This document shows positions 35,282 to 45,351 of a stretch of DNA of 64,000 bases, piece by piece. Below the pieces are notes generated by a model that worked only from the letters and a program-made list of their open reading frames with translations, did no database searches and was not told the origin of the DNA. Origin of the DNA: Desulfovibrio piger. GTDB lineage: Bacteria; Desulfobacterota; Desulfovibrionia; Desulfovibrionales; Desulfovibrionaceae. Both the position numbers and the translations under genes were made by a program. Numbering within the stretch: the stretch's first letter is position 1; the number at the start of each line of letters is the position of its first letter. The DNA lies in NCBI RefSeq assembly GCF_012843875.1, contig NZ_JABAFY010000011.1:1-64000 (forward strand). Reading direction: 5' to 3'.

Positions 35282-36559
35282 CTAGTTCAGGCTGGTATCG
35301 GCAGCAGCGCCTTCGGCGCTTTCGTCATACAGCAGCACCGGCTCCTTGCCCTTTTCGATGACGGCCCGGTTGATGAGGCATTCCTTGACACCGGGCATGG
35401 AGGGCAGGCGGAACATGATGTCCAGCATGGTGCGCTCCATGACGTTGCGCAGGCCGCGCGCGCCGGTCTTGCGCTCGATGGCCCGGGCCGCGATGGCCTT
35501 GAGGGCATTGGGCGTGAAGCGCAGCTGCACGTGGTCCAGTTCGAACAGCTTCTGGTACTGGCGCACCAGGGCGTTCTTGGGCTCGGTCAGGATACGCACC
35601 AGATCGGCCTCGTCCAGATCGTCCACATGGGTGATGATCGGGATACGGCCCACGAATTCGGGGATCAGACCGAACTTGACCAGGTCCTGGGGCTGGATCT
35701 TTTCCAGCAGCTCGCCCAGGGGCATCTCCTTCTTGGAGCAGACCTGGGCGCCGAAGCCCATGGAGCTGCCGCTCATGCGGGAGCCCACGATCTTGTCCAG
35801 GCCCACGAAGGCACCGCCCACGATGAACAGGATATTGCTGGTATCCATGCGGATGAATTCCTGCTGGGGATGCTTGCGGCCGCCCTTGGGCGGGATGTTG
35901 GCCTCGGTACCTTCGATGATCTTGAGCAGGGCCTGCTGCACGCCTTCACCGGACACGTCACGGGTGATGGAGGGGCCGTCGCTCTTGCGGGAGATCTTGT
36001 CGATCTCGTCGATGTAGATGATGCCCTTGCTGGCGGCTTCGATGTCGTAGTCGGCATTCTGCAGCAGCTGCACCAGGATGTTCTCCACATCCTCGCCCAC
36101 GTAACCGGCTTCGGTCAGGGTCGTGGCGTCGGCGATGGCAAAGGGCACGCGCAGCACCTTGGCCAGGGTCTTGGCCAGCAGGGTCTTGCCGCTGCCGGAG
36201 GGACCCACCAGCAGGATGTTGCTCTTTTCCAGTTCCACGTCATCGCCCAGGGCATCGGCGAAGAAGACGCGCTTGTAGTGGTTGTGCACGGCCACGGAGA
36301 GGATCTTCTTGGCCTCGGTCTGGCCGATGACGTATTCATCCAGGCGGGCCTTGATCTCCTGCGGCGAGAGCAGGCGCTCGTCGGCCTCCTCCACCTGCTG
36401 CTGGACCTTGTCGCGGGCGATGATGTCACCGCAGGCGCGCACGCAGTTGTCGCAGATGCAGGCGTTGTCCTGCACGATAAGGTTGTTCACCTCCAGCTCG
36501 CTGCGTCCGCAGAAGGAGCAGCGCAGCGGTTCCTGTCCGGAATTCTTGCTGTTGGACAT
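35282..36559 (-). CDS. clpX: ClpXP unfoldase subunit ClpX
   Basis: ClpX is the AAA+ unfoldase that feeds substrates to ClpP. The 425-residue product has an N-terminal zinc domain (C14, C17, C36, C39), Walker A GPSGSGKT (119-126), Walker B IDEIDK near 185 and the ClpP-docking loop, which reads MGF (SSMGFGAQV) in place of the usual IGF. It starts three bases after the clpP stop, so the two are co-translated. Confidence 0.97.
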   Translation of the reverse strand: MSNSKNSGQEPLRCSFCGRSELEVNNLIVQDNACICDNCVRACGDIIARDKVQQQVEEADERLLSPQEIKARLDEYVIGQTEAKKILSVAVHNHYKRVFFADALGDDVELEKSNILLVGPSGSGKTLLAKTLAKVLRVPFAIADATTLTEAGYVGEDVENILVQLLQNADYDIEAASKGIIYIDEIDKISRKSDGPSITRDVSGEGVQQALLKIIEGTEANIPPKGGRKHPQQEFIRMDTSNILFIVGGAFVGLDKIVGSRMSGSSMGFGAQVCSKKEMPLGELLEKIQPQDLVKFGLIPEFVGRIPIITHVDDLDEADLVRILTEPKNALVRQYQKLFELDHVQLRFTPNALKAIAARAIERKTGARGLRNVMERTMLDIMFRLPSMPGVKECLINRAVIEKGKEPVLLYDESAEGAAADTSLN

Positions 36560-36562
36560 AGA

Positions 36563-37165
36563 CTAGTTTTTCTCCGTCATATCGCTGCGCGATACCAGTA
36601 CCCGGTCGATGATGCCGAATTCGAGGGCCTGTTCGGGGGTGAGGAAATTGTCGCGTTCCGTGGCCCGGACCACCTCGTCGTAGCTCTTACCGGTGTTCTC
36701 GGCCAGCATGGTGTTCAGGCGTTCCTTGATGCGCAGCATCTCGCGGGCGTGGATGTCCACATCCGTGGCCTGGCCCTGGAAGCCGCCCAGCGGCTGGTGG
36801 ATCATGATCTGGCTGTTGGGCAGTGCGTAGCGCATGCCCTTCTGCCCGGCAGCCAGCAAAAATGCCCCCATGCTGGCGGCCCGGCCCATGCACACCGTGC
36901 TGACGGGCGCGGTGATGTAACGCATGGTGTCGTAGATGGCCAGACCGGCGGTCACGGAGCCGCCGGGAGAATTGATGTACAGGTTGATCTCCTTCTCCGG
37001 ATCCTGGGATTCCAGGAACAGGAGCTGGGCGCAGACAAGGGAGGCCACAGTGTCGTTCACTTCGCTGCTCAGCAGGATGATGCGATCCTTGAGCAGGCGG
37101 GAATAAATATCGTAGGCACGTTCGGAACGGCCCGTGGTTTCGATGACCATGGGGACGAGGGACAT
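36563..37165 (-). CDS. clpP: ATP-dependent Clp protease proteolytic subunit ClpP
   Basis: ClpP is the tetradecameric serine peptidase of ClpXP/ClpAP. The 200-residue product has catalytic Ser98 (GRAASMG), His123 (MIHQP) and Asp172 (ERDNFL). The ATG at 37165 has AGAGAGG upstream; the open frame runs further upstream into non-coding leader. It lies between tig and clpX, the common bacterial order. Confidence 0.97.
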   Translation of the reverse strand: MSLVPMVIETTGRSERAYDIYSRLLKDRIILLSSEVNDTVASLVCAQLLFLESQDPEKEINLYINSPGGSVTAGLAIYDTMRYITAPVSTVCMGRAASMGAFLLAAGQKGMRYALPNSQIMIHQPLGGFQGQATDVDIHAREMLRIKERLNTMLAENTGKSYDEVVRATERDNFLTPEQALEFGIIDRVLVSRSDMTEKN

Positions 37166-37308
37166 GAAAACCTCTCTGTGAGTTAAACCGTATAAATTCG
37201 ACGCCGCCGCGACGGGAGAACCGCCGCGGCGTACGTCAAAAGCGGACGACGAAGCGTCGCCGGAAAGGTGCGGGAAACATCTGCACCATGGTGCAGACAT
37301 CGCTCGCT

Positions 37309-38631
37309 TTAGTTGTTTTCTTCAGTCTTTTCAGCAGCCTTGGGCTCCACTTCCTTCACCTGGGCCTTGGCGTAGATGGCGTCCATGGCCTTGTCGGCCA
37401 GGATGCGGTCACGCAGGGTGAAGATCATGCCGCTCTTTTCATAGGCTTCGCGAACCTGCTTGAAGTCTTCGCCGCTGCGCATGCACAGCTGGTAGAGCTG
37501 GGCATTGACTTCCTGCTCGTTCACATCCAGGCCTTCCTTCTTGGCGATGGCCAGCAGCAGCACCTGCATGCGGGTGATCTCTTCGGCCTGGGGCTGGACT
37601 TCCTTCAGCAGTTCTTCTTCGGTCTTGCCCAGGGAATCCAGGCTCTTGCCCTGGCGTTCCATGCGGGCGCGCATGTCGGCCAGCAGGGTGCGGGCCTGCA
37701 CGTCCACCATGCTGGGCGGCAGTTCGAATTCCACCATCTTCACCAGCTTGTCCAGCATGGACTTCTGGGCGGAACCCTTGTTCAGGTTGTAGCGGCTGGA
37801 GCGGTAGCTTTCGCGGATGCCGGCCTTGAGCTTTTCCACGTTTTCCACGCCCACGGCCTTGGCCAGTTCGTCATCCACGGCGGGCAGCTGACGTTCCTTA
37901 ATGGCATGCACCTTGACCTTCATGGTCACGGTCTTGCCGGCCAGGTCCTTGGCCAGGAAATCTTCGGGGAAGGTGATGTCGCCTTCGGCTTCGCAACCCA
38001 GCTTGATGGTCTTGACCAGGTTTTCGAAATCTTCCAGGGCCTGCTTTTCGCCCAGGGCCAGATCGAAGCCGTCAGCCTTGATGCCTTCCAGGGGCTGGCC
38101 GTTTTCGTAGGCGCAGAAGTCGATGTTGGCCACCTGGCCGTCCACGGCCGGGCCGTCGCCGTCCACGGGCACCAGCTTGGCGCGGTCGCGGCGGATGCGT
38201 TCCACAACTTCTTCCACTTCAGCGTCGTCCACGATGGTCTTTTCCTGCTCCACTTCCATGCCTTCGTAGGGGGGCAGATCGAAGGTGGGCAGCACTTCGA
38301 ACTCGATGCTGTAGTTCATGCCCTTGCCGCGTTCCATGACAGGCTCGCCGTCCACCATGTTGATACCGGAGACGGGGGTCACGTCCAGCTTGGACATCAC
38401 TTCATTGATGTGCACGTTGACGAGGTCCTGACGGGCCTCTTCATAGATGCGGTCGCGGAAACGCTGTTCGATGACGGAAGCGGGCACCTTGCCCTTGCGG
38501 AAACCGTCAATCTGCACAGACGTCTTGTACAGGGCGACAGCACCCATGATGGCGGCTTCCACTTCCTTGGGATCAGTGGTGATGGCAACCTTTTTCTTGA
38601 CCGGGGACAAATCTTCAACAGTATATTCCAC
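37309..38631 (-). CDS. tig: Trigger factor (ribosome-associated chaperone)
   Basis: Trigger factor is the ribosome-bound prolyl isomerase/chaperone that meets nascent chains. The 440-residue product has the ribosome-binding signature GFRKGKVP (about 43-50), a central FKBP-like domain (about 150-245) and a helical C-terminal chaperone domain. I chose the GTG at 38631, reading [15 protein letters not shown], because AAAGGAG lies 8 bases upstream; longer upstream frames are not family-like. The promoter is probably at 38794-38822. Confidence 0.96.
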   Translation of the reverse strand: MEYTVEDLSPVKKKVAITTDPKEVEAAIMGAVALYKTSVQIDGFRKGKVPASVIEQRFRDRIYEEARQDLVNVHINEVMSKLDVTPVSGINMVDGEPVMERGKGMNYSIEFEVLPTFDLPPYEGMEVEQEKTIVDDAEVEEVVERIRRDRAKLVPVDGDGPAVDGQVANIDFCAYENGQPLEGIKADGFDLALGEKQALEDFENLVKTIKLGCEAEGDITFPEDFLAKDLAGKTVTMKVKVHAIKERQLPAVDDELAKAVGVENVEKLKAGIRESYRSSRYNLNKGSAQKSMLDKLVKMVEFELPPSMVDVQARTLLADMRARMERQGKSLDSLGKTEEELLKEVQPQAEEITRMQVLLLAIAKKEGLDVNEQEVNAQLYQLCMRSGEDFKQVREAYEKSGMIFTLRDRILADKAMDAIYAKAQVKEVEPKAAEKTEENN

Positions 38632-38727
38632 GAGGCGCTCCTTTAACGAAAAGTCTCTTTTTTCCGCCGCGCCCCGGGGATGCCCCGAAGACGACCGCGA
38701 CCTGGGCCGCACGGCAGTTCTCTGAAT

Positions 38728-38777
38728 GATGATGCGGTGCAGAACACGCATCATCCGGCATGGCGAGCGACTCGCCA
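38728..38777 (-). promoter_or_regulatory. Two hairpins in the tig leader
   Basis: GATGATGCG/CGCATCATC (38728-38755, perfect 9-bp arms) and TGGCGAG/CTCGCCA (38761-38777, perfect 7-bp arms) fall in the predicted 155-base leader of tig. No known riboswitch is recognised. They may affect leader stability. Confidence 0.4.
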
Positions 38778-38793
38778 GCCACGACAATCGCTT

Positions 38794-38822
38794 CTCATAG
38801 CCCAAAGAAGGGCGGATTTCAA
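38794..38822 (-). promoter_or_regulatory. Probable promoter of tig-clpP-clpX
   Basis: On the minus strand TTGAAA (38817-38822), a 17-base spacer and TATGAG (38794-38799) fit a sigma-70 promoter about 160 bases before the tig start. No heat-shock-type site was recognised. Confidence 0.5.
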
Positions 38823-39181
38823 GCGGCTGGACGCCGGTCTCCCGGCAGCTCTCTGCCGTCAAAGATAAGCACGGAAGCGTGCCGGTCAAGATGAAAAGCC
38901 GTCCTTTGGCGAAACGGTGAAGAAGGCAGCAGGAGGCGCTCAGGTACAGGCAGAAAGAGGTGAAGGAACAGGGCCGCGGTCTGATGCGGTATGGCCCGTG
39001 ATGCCACGGCAAGAAGGGATGGACGGACGATACCCCTCGGCAACTCGCCGCAGGCCGGACGGGGAAGGAACATGCAGCAGCATGGCCAGGAAGGACTGCT
39101 GCCTGCGCGCTGCCGTGGAGGAATGGAGCTGCGCTGTCTTCCTCTGCGCCGGACAAGGAAGGCTTCCTGCACAACAGCCCT
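38823..39181. other. Intergenic region between tig promoter and tRNA-Leu
   Basis: About 360 bases with no supported gene. The reading frames over it lack any family character. It ends at the tRNA terminator. Confidence 0.45.
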
Positions 39182-39218
39182 CAAAACAAAGACGTCCCAC
39201 AGCCATGCCGGGGACGTC
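39182..39218 (-). terminator. Terminator of tRNA-Leu
   Basis: On the minus strand GACGTCCC/GGGACGTC (39191-39218) form an 8-bp stem followed by TTTGTTTTG. It lies 12 bases after the tRNA 3' end. Confidence 0.8.
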
Positions 39219-39229
39219 CTTGCAAATTC

Positions 39230-39313
39230 TGGTGCGAGAGACGGGACTTGAACCCGTATGGATAAACCGCTGGATTCTAAGTCCAGTGCGTCTACCAATT
39301 CCGCCACTCTCGC
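39230..39313 (-). tRNA. tRNA-Leu (anticodon TAG)
   Basis: A full cloverleaf reads on the minus strand: acceptor GCGAGAG/CTCTCGC, D-arm with GGTAGACGC, anticodon arm CTGGA-CTTAGAA-TCCAG giving anticodon TAG, a long variable arm as expected for Leu, T-arm GGGTTCAAGTCCC and an encoded CCA. It decodes CUN codons. It has its own promoter and terminator. Confidence 0.97.
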
Positions 39314-39323
39314 AAAGATAACT

Positions 39324-39352
39324 TTTATACCACAGACACCACTTTCCCGCAA
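39324..39352 (-). promoter_or_regulatory. Promoter of tRNA-Leu
   Basis: On the minus strand TTGCGG (39347-39352), a 17-base spacer and TATAAA (39324-39329) end about 10 bases before the tRNA 5' end, the normal start distance. Confidence 0.65.
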
Positions 39353-39534
39353 GCCTCGGCCAGCCCTCCCCTCAGTACCGGACAGCAGGAAAAAAGGGAA
39401 ATGGCAACAGTCCCAGAGGGGCCCGATCTTGCCGCCTGGCGAACTGCCGGGAGGCCTCTCTTCCGGGATGCTTTCCTCCCACTGCAATACATGCGGAGAG
39501 GATGGGAGGCGTGGAGGAAAGAGAGAGCTTGGGA

Positions 39535-39559
39535 AATGAGAAAGGGAGAGTCTTCTCCC
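39535..39559 (-). terminator. Probable terminator of selD
   Basis: GGGAGA/TCTCCC (39544-39559) with a 4-base loop is followed on the minus strand by TTTCTCATTT. It lies about 20 bases after the selD stop. The stem is short, so strength is uncertain. Confidence 0.5.
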
Positions 39560-39577
39560 CGGATCTCCCCTCCCCCG

Positions 39578-40636
39578 CTAGCGCAGCAGCAGCCGCTTGC
39601 CGTCGGGACGCGCCCCCAGCACTTCACCGATCTCCACGGCCATCTCGCCCCTGGCCTCCAGCCAGTCACGCACCGTGGCCAACTCTTCACCCGGCACGGC
39701 CAGCACGATACCGCCCGAGGTCTGGGCATCGAATACGATGCTTTCCACTGCCTCATCCACCGAAGGAGCCACGTCCACGGCAGGAGCGCAGTGGGTGCGG
39801 TTGAGATGGCTGCCCGCCGGGATGAGGCCCATGCGGGCATACTCCAGAGCGTGGGGCAGCAGCGGCAGGGCTTCCGTCTGCAATGATACGCAGACGCCCG
39901 AGGCCTGCGCCATCTCCAGCAGATGCCCGCCCAGCCCAAAACCGGTGATGTCCGTGGCGGCTGGGATGCGGAAGTGGGCGATGGCCTCCCCGGGGATACG
40001 GTTGAGACGTCCGCACCAGCGCTGCAGCAGCGCTTCGCTTTCCTCATGATCGTCCCAGCGTGCCTTGACGCCTGTAGCCAGGATGCCCGTGCCCAGCGGC
40101 TTGGTCAGCAGCAGACGCAGGCCCGGCCGCAGCTTGTCATTGGCGGCCACATGATCGGGATCGATGATGCCGGTCACGGCCATGCCGTACTTGAGTTCGT
40201 CATCCTGCACCGTATGCCCGCCGGCCAGCACGGCCCCGGCTTCTTCCAGGGCATCCATGCCGCCGCGCAGGATATTGGCCAGGATGTTCTCCGGGTCGTT
40301 CTCGGTCAGGCAGGTGGGGAAAAAAGCCACGTTCATGGCACACCAGGGCTGCCCGCCCAGTGCGTAGACATCCGACAGGGCATTGCAGGCCGCGATGCGG
40401 CCGAACCAGAAGGCATCGTTGACGATGGGCGCCAGGATGTCCACGGTCTGCACGATGGCCTTGCCCGCCGGCATGCGCACGACCACGGCATCCTCGTTGC
40501 GGGCACGCCCGGCGATGACGCGCTGCTCCAGATCCGACGATCCACGGGGCACGAGGCCCCGCAAAAGCTGCTCCAGGGCCCCTGGAGCCATTTTTGCCGC
40601 TCAGCCGGCGGCCCGGGCCTTTTCCAGCAACTTCAT
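39578..40636 (-). CDS. selD: Selenide, water dikinase SelD, a selenocysteine protein
   Basis: SelD makes selenophosphate from selenide and ATP for selenocysteine and selenouridine. The reading frame starts at the ATG at 40636 (GAGG upstream) and reads MKLLEKARAAG, then an in-frame TGA at 40601-40603, then AAKMAPGALEQLL. The TGA sits exactly where the catalytic Cys/Sec of SelD lies, three residues before the essential Lys (U12/K15, as C17/K20 in E. coli). Full length is 352 residues with U12. The N-terminal and C-terminal AIRS domains are normal (GRARNEDAVV, AGGHTVQDDE, TDITGFGLGGH). A start at the later ATG would lose the catalytic residue. A hairpin of SECIS type follows the TGA. Confidence 0.95.
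40561..40597 (-). promoter_or_regulatory. Bacterial SECIS element in selD
   Basis: On the minus strand, directly after the TGA, outer arms GCAAAA/TTTTGC enclose a perfect 8-bp inner stem GCTCCAGG/CCTGGAGC (40570-40588) with loop GGC. The apical loop is about 20 bases from the TGA and begins with G, which fits the bacterial SECIS rules for SelB binding. Confidence 0.8.
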
Positions 40637-41253
40637 GATGAACCTCGCTTTGTTGAAAAATGAAAGGATGCCGCACAGGCACAGGCCGTCCATGCCATGA
40701 AAGCCCCCCTGCTGGCAAGTCATGACAGAGAAGGGACGACAAAGGTCAGTGGATGGCTGCTTGATAGTATTGAGGGGGCGAGGGGAACTTTTCCTTGCGC
40801 CCAAAAGCTTCCCCTCGCCCCCTCAAACTCCTCCCCCACTCCCCTCAAAACGCGCTCATAAAAAACCCAGAAAGACGTGAGGGAGAGATATTCCACCAGG
40901 CTGTCCTCCTCTATGGATCTGCCGGCTGCCTCCGGCGTGAGAACCAGGAAGGACAAGGGAACGGGAACGCCTGCAGCGTATGTAAAAAAGGGATAGGGGC
41001 TGTCGGTCAGTACAGGCATGTGAGTGCAGAGGCTGCGTTGTCGTGGAGCGCCAAACTTTCCGGACAGCGTGTAGGAATGCAGGCTCCGGGCTGATGCACG
41101 GCCGTACGGAGGCGCCGAAAGGGATGGGGATTCCCTCGTCTTGCCGCATATCGGCCGGGCTCCCGGCATGCATACGGAAAGGGGGCCCCCGAAGGGCAGC
41201 AAGCCCCCTGCAGGAGGACGTCTTCCTCCCCTGCCAGGCTATTCCCCAAAACG
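40637..41253. other. Intergenic region between selD and rplQ
   Basis: About 600 bases. It contains hairpin repeat copy C (40770-40866) and the leader of selD. The part from 40870 to 41250 shows only short GC-rich inverted repeats; no gene is supported. Confidence 0.5.
40770..40866 (-). repeat. Dispersed G/C-skewed hairpin repeat, copy C
   Basis: Perfect 18-bp arms (40770-40787 and 40809-40826), one G-rich and one C-rich, have inner CTTTT/AAAAG. On the minus strand the unit is led by TTTTTTATGAGCGCGTT and a G-rich run, similar to the flank of copy D (AAGCGCGTT plus G-rich run). Confidence 0.6.
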
Positions 41254-41278
41254 CAAAAAGGCCCCCTTGCGGGGGCCC
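41254..41278 (-). terminator. Terminator of the alpha operon (after rplQ)
   Basis: On the minus strand GGCCCCC-GCAA-GGGGGCC (41260-41277) is followed by TTTTTGCG. It lies about 50 bases after the rplQ stop and ends the long ribosomal cluster. Confidence 0.9.
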
Positions 41279-41326
41279 TTGTATCCTTTTCCCTCGTCCG
41301 GCCGGAACCGGACACGGTCATCGGAA

Positions 41327-41731
41327 CTACTCGGCGCTTTCAGCCTTGGCGGGAGCTTCCGTCTTGGCTTCGGGCAGGCGGGTCAGTTCGATGATGGCCA
41401 TGGGAGCGTTATCGCCCTTGCGGGGCATGGCCAGCTTCATCACGCGGGTGTAACCACCAGGCACACCGGCGAACTGGGGACCAATTTCGTCAAACAGGCG
41501 CTTAACCAGAGCGTAGTCGCACAGCACGCGGTAAGCCAGACGGCGGGCGTGCAGGTCGTTGCGCTTGGCCAGGGAGATCAGCGGCTCGACAACGCCGCGG
41601 AGTTCCTTGGCTTTCACTTCGGTGGTGCGGATGCGGCCGTGGATAAGCAGCGCCTTGGCGAGATTGTGCAACAGGGCCTTACGGTGCGCAGGCGTCCGCG
41701 AAAGTTTTTTGCCGGAATTGCTATGCCTCAT
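41327..41731 (-). CDS. rplQ: 50S ribosomal protein L17
   Basis: L17 lies near the polypeptide exit tunnel of the large subunit. The 134-residue protein has the conserved start [23 protein letters not shown] and a short Ala/Glu-rich tail beyond the usual core. I chose the ATG at 41731, which overlaps the last codons of rpoA by 11 bases, so translation is coupled. It is the last gene of the cluster. Confidence 0.97.
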   Translation of the reverse strand: MRHSNSGKKLSRTPAHRKALLHNLAKALLIHGRIRTTEVKAKELRGVVEPLISLAKRNDLHARRLAYRVLCDYALVKRLFDEIGPQFAGVPGGYTRVMKLAMPRKGDNAPMAIIELTRLPEAKTEAPAKAESAE

Positions 41732-42764
41732 TTTGCTGCTTCCTTTTCCAGTCCTGATATTTCTTTTCGAAACCGTCAACCTTCATGCCGAAATCAAGGC
41801 CCATGTCGTGCAGGACTTCCTTGATCTCGTCCAGAGATTTACGGCCGAAGTTCTTGGTTTTGAGCATTTCAGCCTCGGAACGCTGCACCAGTTCGCCCAC
41901 CAGCGCGATGTTGGCACTGCGCAGGCAGTTGGTGGCGCGCACCGAAAGCTCGAGATCGTCGATGCTCTTGAAGAGATGCTCGTTGGTCTCGCCGCTGTCG
42001 CTGCTGCCGTGACGCATGTCACCGGACACACGTTCATCGAAGTTGATGAACACCGAGATCTGATCCTTGATGATCTTGGCGCTGTACGCGATGGCATCTT
42101 CAGGGGTCAGCGAGCCGTCGGTCCACACTTCGAGAATCAGGCGGTCGTAGTTGGTCATCTGACCCACACGAGCCTGTTCCACAGCGTAGGCGACCTTGCG
42201 AACCGGCGAGAAGGAGGAGTCCAGCTTAATCAAACCGATTTCATCGGCCAGACCTTCGTGCATGTCGGCAGGCACATAGCCCTTGCCCATGCGCACTTCA
42301 AATTCCATCTCCAGCACCACGTCCTCGGTGAGGGTGGCGATGTGCTGTTCAGGATTGAGCACGGTCACATGCTGATTGGCCTGAATCTGGGCGGCCGTAA
42401 CAGGCCCTTTGCTGTCAACGCGAAGCGTCAGGCGCTGCGGTTCGTCCGTGTCCATGCGCAGACGCACCTGCTTGATGTTCAGCACCACGTCGGTCACGTC
42501 TTCGAGGACGCCGTGGATGGTGGTGAACTCATGCTGCACGCCGGTAATCTTCACAGACACAAAGGCAGCACCCTGCAGGGAGGCAAGCAGCACACGACGC
42601 ATGGCATTGCCGATGGTGGTGCCGTAACCTCTCTCCAGCGGTTCGCAAACAAACTTGCCGTGCGTGCTGCTGGCCGTGTCTTCGTCGCGCAGGATCTGGT
42701 CGGGCTTGACGAGCTCGTTCCAGTTGCGCGCATTGATAAGGCGTTCGCCCTGTTTGATAAGCAT
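41721..42764 (-). CDS. rpoA: RNA polymerase alpha subunit
   Basis: Alpha assembles RNA polymerase through its N-terminal domain and binds UP elements and activators through its C-terminal domain. The 347-residue product has the NTD assembly signature ([20 protein letters not shown] near 45) and the CTD helix-hairpin-helix ([23 protein letters not shown]..., [14 protein letters not shown]). Length is normal. It starts 12 bases after rpsD. Confidence 0.97.
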   Translation of the reverse strand: MLIKQGERLINARNWNELVKPDQILRDEDTASSTHGKFVCEPLERGYGTTIGNAMRRVLLASLQGAAFVSVKITGVQHEFTTIHGVLEDVTDVVLNIKQVRLRMDTDEPQRLTLRVDSKGPVTAAQIQANQHVTVLNPEQHIATLTEDVVLEMEFEVRMGKGYVPADMHEGLADEIGLIKLDSSFSPVRKVAYAVEQARVGQMTNYDRLILEVWTDGSLTPEDAIAYSAKIIKDQISVFINFDERVSGDMRHGSSDSGETNEHLFKSIDDLELSVRATNCLRSANIALVGELVQRSEAEMLKTKNFGRKSLDEIKEVLHDMGLDFGMKVDGFEKKYQDWKRKQQNEA

Positions 42765-42775
42765 GAAGCCCCCGC

Positions 42776-43402
42776 TTATTTCGAGTAAAGTTCAACGATC
42801 AGCTGTTCATTGACCGGGAACTGGATGTCGTCACGCTGCGGCAGAGCCTTCACGGTGCCCTTGAAAGCGGCGCCGTCGGCTTCCAGCCAGGCGGGGCAAC
42901 CGCGGCGGGCGATGACTTCCTGGGCTTCGGCCAGAACGGGGATCTTGCGGTTCTTTTCGGGCACTTCGATGGTATCGCCCACGCGCACCTGCAGCGAGGG
43001 GATGGTCACCTTGTGGCCATTGAGGGTGAAGATGCCGTGACGCACCAGCTGACGGGCCTGGTTACGGGAGTTGGCGAAACCGAGACGGTACACCACGTTG
43101 TCCAGGCGGCGTTCCAGGATCACCAGCAGGTTGGTACCGGTGACGCCCTTCTGCATTTCAGCCTTTTCGAAGTATCCGCGGAACTGCTTTTCCAGGATAC
43201 CGTAGCTGCGGCGGGTCTTCTGCTTCTCGCGCAGCTGGACAGCGTATTCGCTGACTTTCTTACGCGCACGGCCGTGCTGGCCAGGAGCGTAGGGACGGCG
43301 ATCATAAGCGCACTTGTCGGTAAAGCAGCGGTCGCCCTTCAGGAAGAGCTTGCAGCCCTCGCGACGGCAAATGCGGCATTTGGCTTCAGTATATTTGGCC
43401 AT
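42776..43402 (-). CDS. rpsD: 30S ribosomal protein S4
   Basis: S4 is a primary 16S rRNA binder and accuracy protein. The 208-residue protein keeps an N-terminal zinc knuckle of four Cys (C9, C12, C17 and C26/C31 region: [18 protein letters not shown]), the C+ form of S4, and the S4 RNA-binding domain ([21 protein letters not shown]). Confidence 0.97.
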   Translation of the reverse strand: MAKYTEAKCRICRREGCKLFLKGDRCFTDKCAYDRRPYAPGQHGRARKKVSEYAVQLREKQKTRRSYGILEKQFRGYFEKAEMQKGVTGTNLLVILERRLDNVVYRLGFANSRNQARQLVRHGIFTLNGHKVTIPSLQVRVGDTIEVPEKNRKIPVLAEAQEVIARRGCPAWLEADGAAFKGTVKALPQRDDIQFPVNEQLIVELYSK

Positions 43403-43449
43403 TTGAAGAATCCTCTTGCGTTGATTACCACTGCCTCTCGGGCAGCCAA

Positions 43450-43839
43450 CTACACGCGACGGCGCTTAGGCGGCCGGCAACCATTGTGGGGGATGGGCGT
43501 AACGTCGCGGATGAAAGCAACCCGGAAGCCAACAGCGGCAATGGCGCGCATGGCGGCTTCACGACCGGAGCCGGGGCCCTTCACATACACACCCACGGTG
43601 CGCATGCCGTTGTCCTGAGCCTTGCGGGCGGCAGTTTCGGCAGCAACCTGGGCAGCGAAGGGGGTGGACTTGCGGGAACCCTTGAAACCGCTCTGGCCGG
43701 AAGAGGCCCAGCTGATGGCGTTGCCGCGAGTGTCCGTAAAGGTGATGATGGTATTGTTGAACGAAGCCTGGATGTGGGCAATGCCCACGGGCACGTTCTT
43801 CTTTTCTCTTTTCTTGACCACTTTCTTGGGTCTGGCCAT
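43450..43839 (-). CDS. rpsK: 30S ribosomal protein S11
   Basis: S11 sits on the platform of the small subunit. The 129-residue protein has the typical core ([38 protein letters not shown]) and ends in the basic [12 protein letters not shown]. It lies between rpsM and rpsD. Confidence 0.97.
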   Translation of the reverse strand: MARPKKVVKKREKKNVPVGIAHIQASFNNTIITFTDTRGNAISWASSGQSGFKGSRKSTPFAAQVAAETAARKAQDNGMRTVGVYVKGPGSGREAAMRAIAAVGFRVAFIRDVTPIPHNGCRPPKRRRV

Positions 43840-43884
43840 GATATTACCTCAATCTGGCTAAATTCGCGTGAAAAGGAATGCGCC

Positions 43885-44253
43885 CTACTTCTTCTTGCCC
43901 ACCACACCGCGACGGGGACCCTTGCGGGTACGCGCATTGGTGTGGGTGCGCTGACCGTGCACGGGCAGGCCGCGACGGTGACGCAGGCCACGGAAGCAGC
44001 CGATGTCCATGAGGCGCTTGATATTGGTAGAGATCTCGCGACGGAGGTCGCCTTCCACCTTGTAGTTCTGCTCGAGTTCCTTACGGATCTCGTTCACTTC
44101 GTCGGCGGAAAGATCATCAATGTTGCGCTCCCAGTTCACACCGGTGGTGCTCAGGATCTGCAGGGCCGTAGCACGGCCGATGCCATAGATATAGGTGAGC
44201 GCAATGTCCACACGTTTGCCACGAGGCAAATCAACACCTGCAATTCTCGCCAC
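43885..44253 (-). CDS. rpsM: 30S ribosomal protein S13
   Basis: S13 is in the head of the small subunit and contacts the P-site tRNA with its tail. The 122-residue protein begins [15 protein letters not shown] and ends in the basic extension [23 protein letters not shown]. The next gene upstream is rpmJ, 15 bases away. Confidence 0.97.
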   Translation of the reverse strand: MARIAGVDLPRGKRVDIALTYIYGIGRATALQILSTTGVNWERNIDDLSADEVNEIRKELEQNYKVEGDLRREISTNIKRLMDIGCFRGLRHRRGLPVHGQRTHTNARTRKGPRRGVVGKKK

Positions 44254-44268
44254 AGTACGTCTCCTGCC

Positions 44269-44382
44269 CTAGCCCTGGCGCTGCTTGTGCCGGGGGTTTT
44301 CGCAGATAACTCGAAGAACACCCTTGCGCCGGATCACCTTGCACTTGGGGCATATTTTTTTGACGGAAGGTCTGACTTTCAT
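44269..44382 (-). CDS. rpmJ: 50S ribosomal protein L36
   Basis: L36 is a 37-residue zinc-binding large-subunit protein. The sequence [19 protein letters not shown] holds C11 and C14, and C27 and H32 complete the zinc site. I chose the ATG at 44382; a longer open frame upstream has no family support. It is the zinc (C+) form. Confidence 0.96.
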
Positions 44383-44531
44383 GATTCGTCTCCAATGAGT
44401 GGCAAAGCCATCCGGCTTTGCGTGACCAAGGTTTGCCGCTGCCGGAAGCACAACACAAACCCGGTCAATACGGCTGCTCACCGCTCATTAGCAGCGGGAA
44501 CAGAAACCTTTATCCATCTTTACCTGCTCTG

Positions 44532-45326
44532 TCAACAACCAATTGTCGTCCGGTTCAGGCCGCGGTCCGAAATGCTCAGGATCCGGGGTCCGTCCGGCGT
44601 AATGGCTACACTGTGTTCAAAATGCGCAGCCAGGCGGCGGTCGCGTGTCACAGCAGTCCATTTGTCTTCCAGAACGTCCACCTCGTAGCTGCCGGCGGTG
44701 ACCATGGGCTCAATGGCGATGACCATGCCGTTACGCAGGGTCAGCCCGCGGACACCGGGGTGATAGTTGGGGACTTCCGGCTTTTCGTGCATCTTGGCGC
44801 CAACTCCGTGGCCCACATACTGACGCACGACATTGAAACCGGCGGCTTCCACATAGTTCTGCACGGCCATACCGATGGCATAGACATCGTTACCGGCACG
44901 CGCCTGCTCGATGCCGACATAGAGGCTCTCCTCCGTGACGCGCATGAGCTTGCAGGCTTCCTCGCTCACCTTGCCCACAGGGAAGGTACGCGCAGCGTCG
45001 CCCACAAAACCTTCAAAGACCACGCCCATGTCGACGCTGACGATGTCCCCTTCCTCAAGCAGCCGCGGGGAGGGGAAACCGTGGACCACCTGCTCGTTGA
45101 CCGAGCAGCATGTGGCGTAGGGGTAGCCGTAATAGCCCAAAAAGGCCGGTTTCACTTTATAATCGGCGCACATGTCGCGCGCCAGTTCTTCAAAGCGCAT
45201 GGTCGTTTCGCCCGGCTTCACGATGTCGCCGATGGCATCCAAGATGTTGGCCACCATACGGTTGGCCTCGCGCAGGCAAGCGATCTCCCGCTCATTTTTG
45301 ATGAATGCGCCTTGATACTTCTTCAT
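44532..45326 (-). CDS. map: Methionine aminopeptidase, type I
   Basis: Map removes the initiator Met from nascent proteins. The 264-residue protein has the five metal ligands D99, D110, H173, E206 and E237 and the active-site H82 (NEQVVHGFP). It lacks an N-terminal zinc domain, so it is the short type Ia form. It sits between secY and rpmJ, replacing adk-map of other genomes; no adk is present here. Confidence 0.97.
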   Translation of the reverse strand: MKKYQGAFIKNEREIACLREANRMVANILDAIGDIVKPGETTMRFEELARDMCADYKVKPAFLGYYGYPYATCCSVNEQVVHGFPSPRLLEEGDIVSVDMGVVFEGFVGDAARTFPVGKVSEEACKLMRVTEESLYVGIEQARAGNDVYAIGMAVQNYVEAAGFNVVRQYVGHGVGAKMHEKPEVPNYHPGVRGLTLRNGMVIAIEPMVTAGSYEVDVLEDKWTAVTRDRRLAAHFEHSVAITPDGPRILSISDRGLNRTTIGC

Positions 45327-45351
45327 GACTTTCCAGCTCTCTTTGCCAGAA

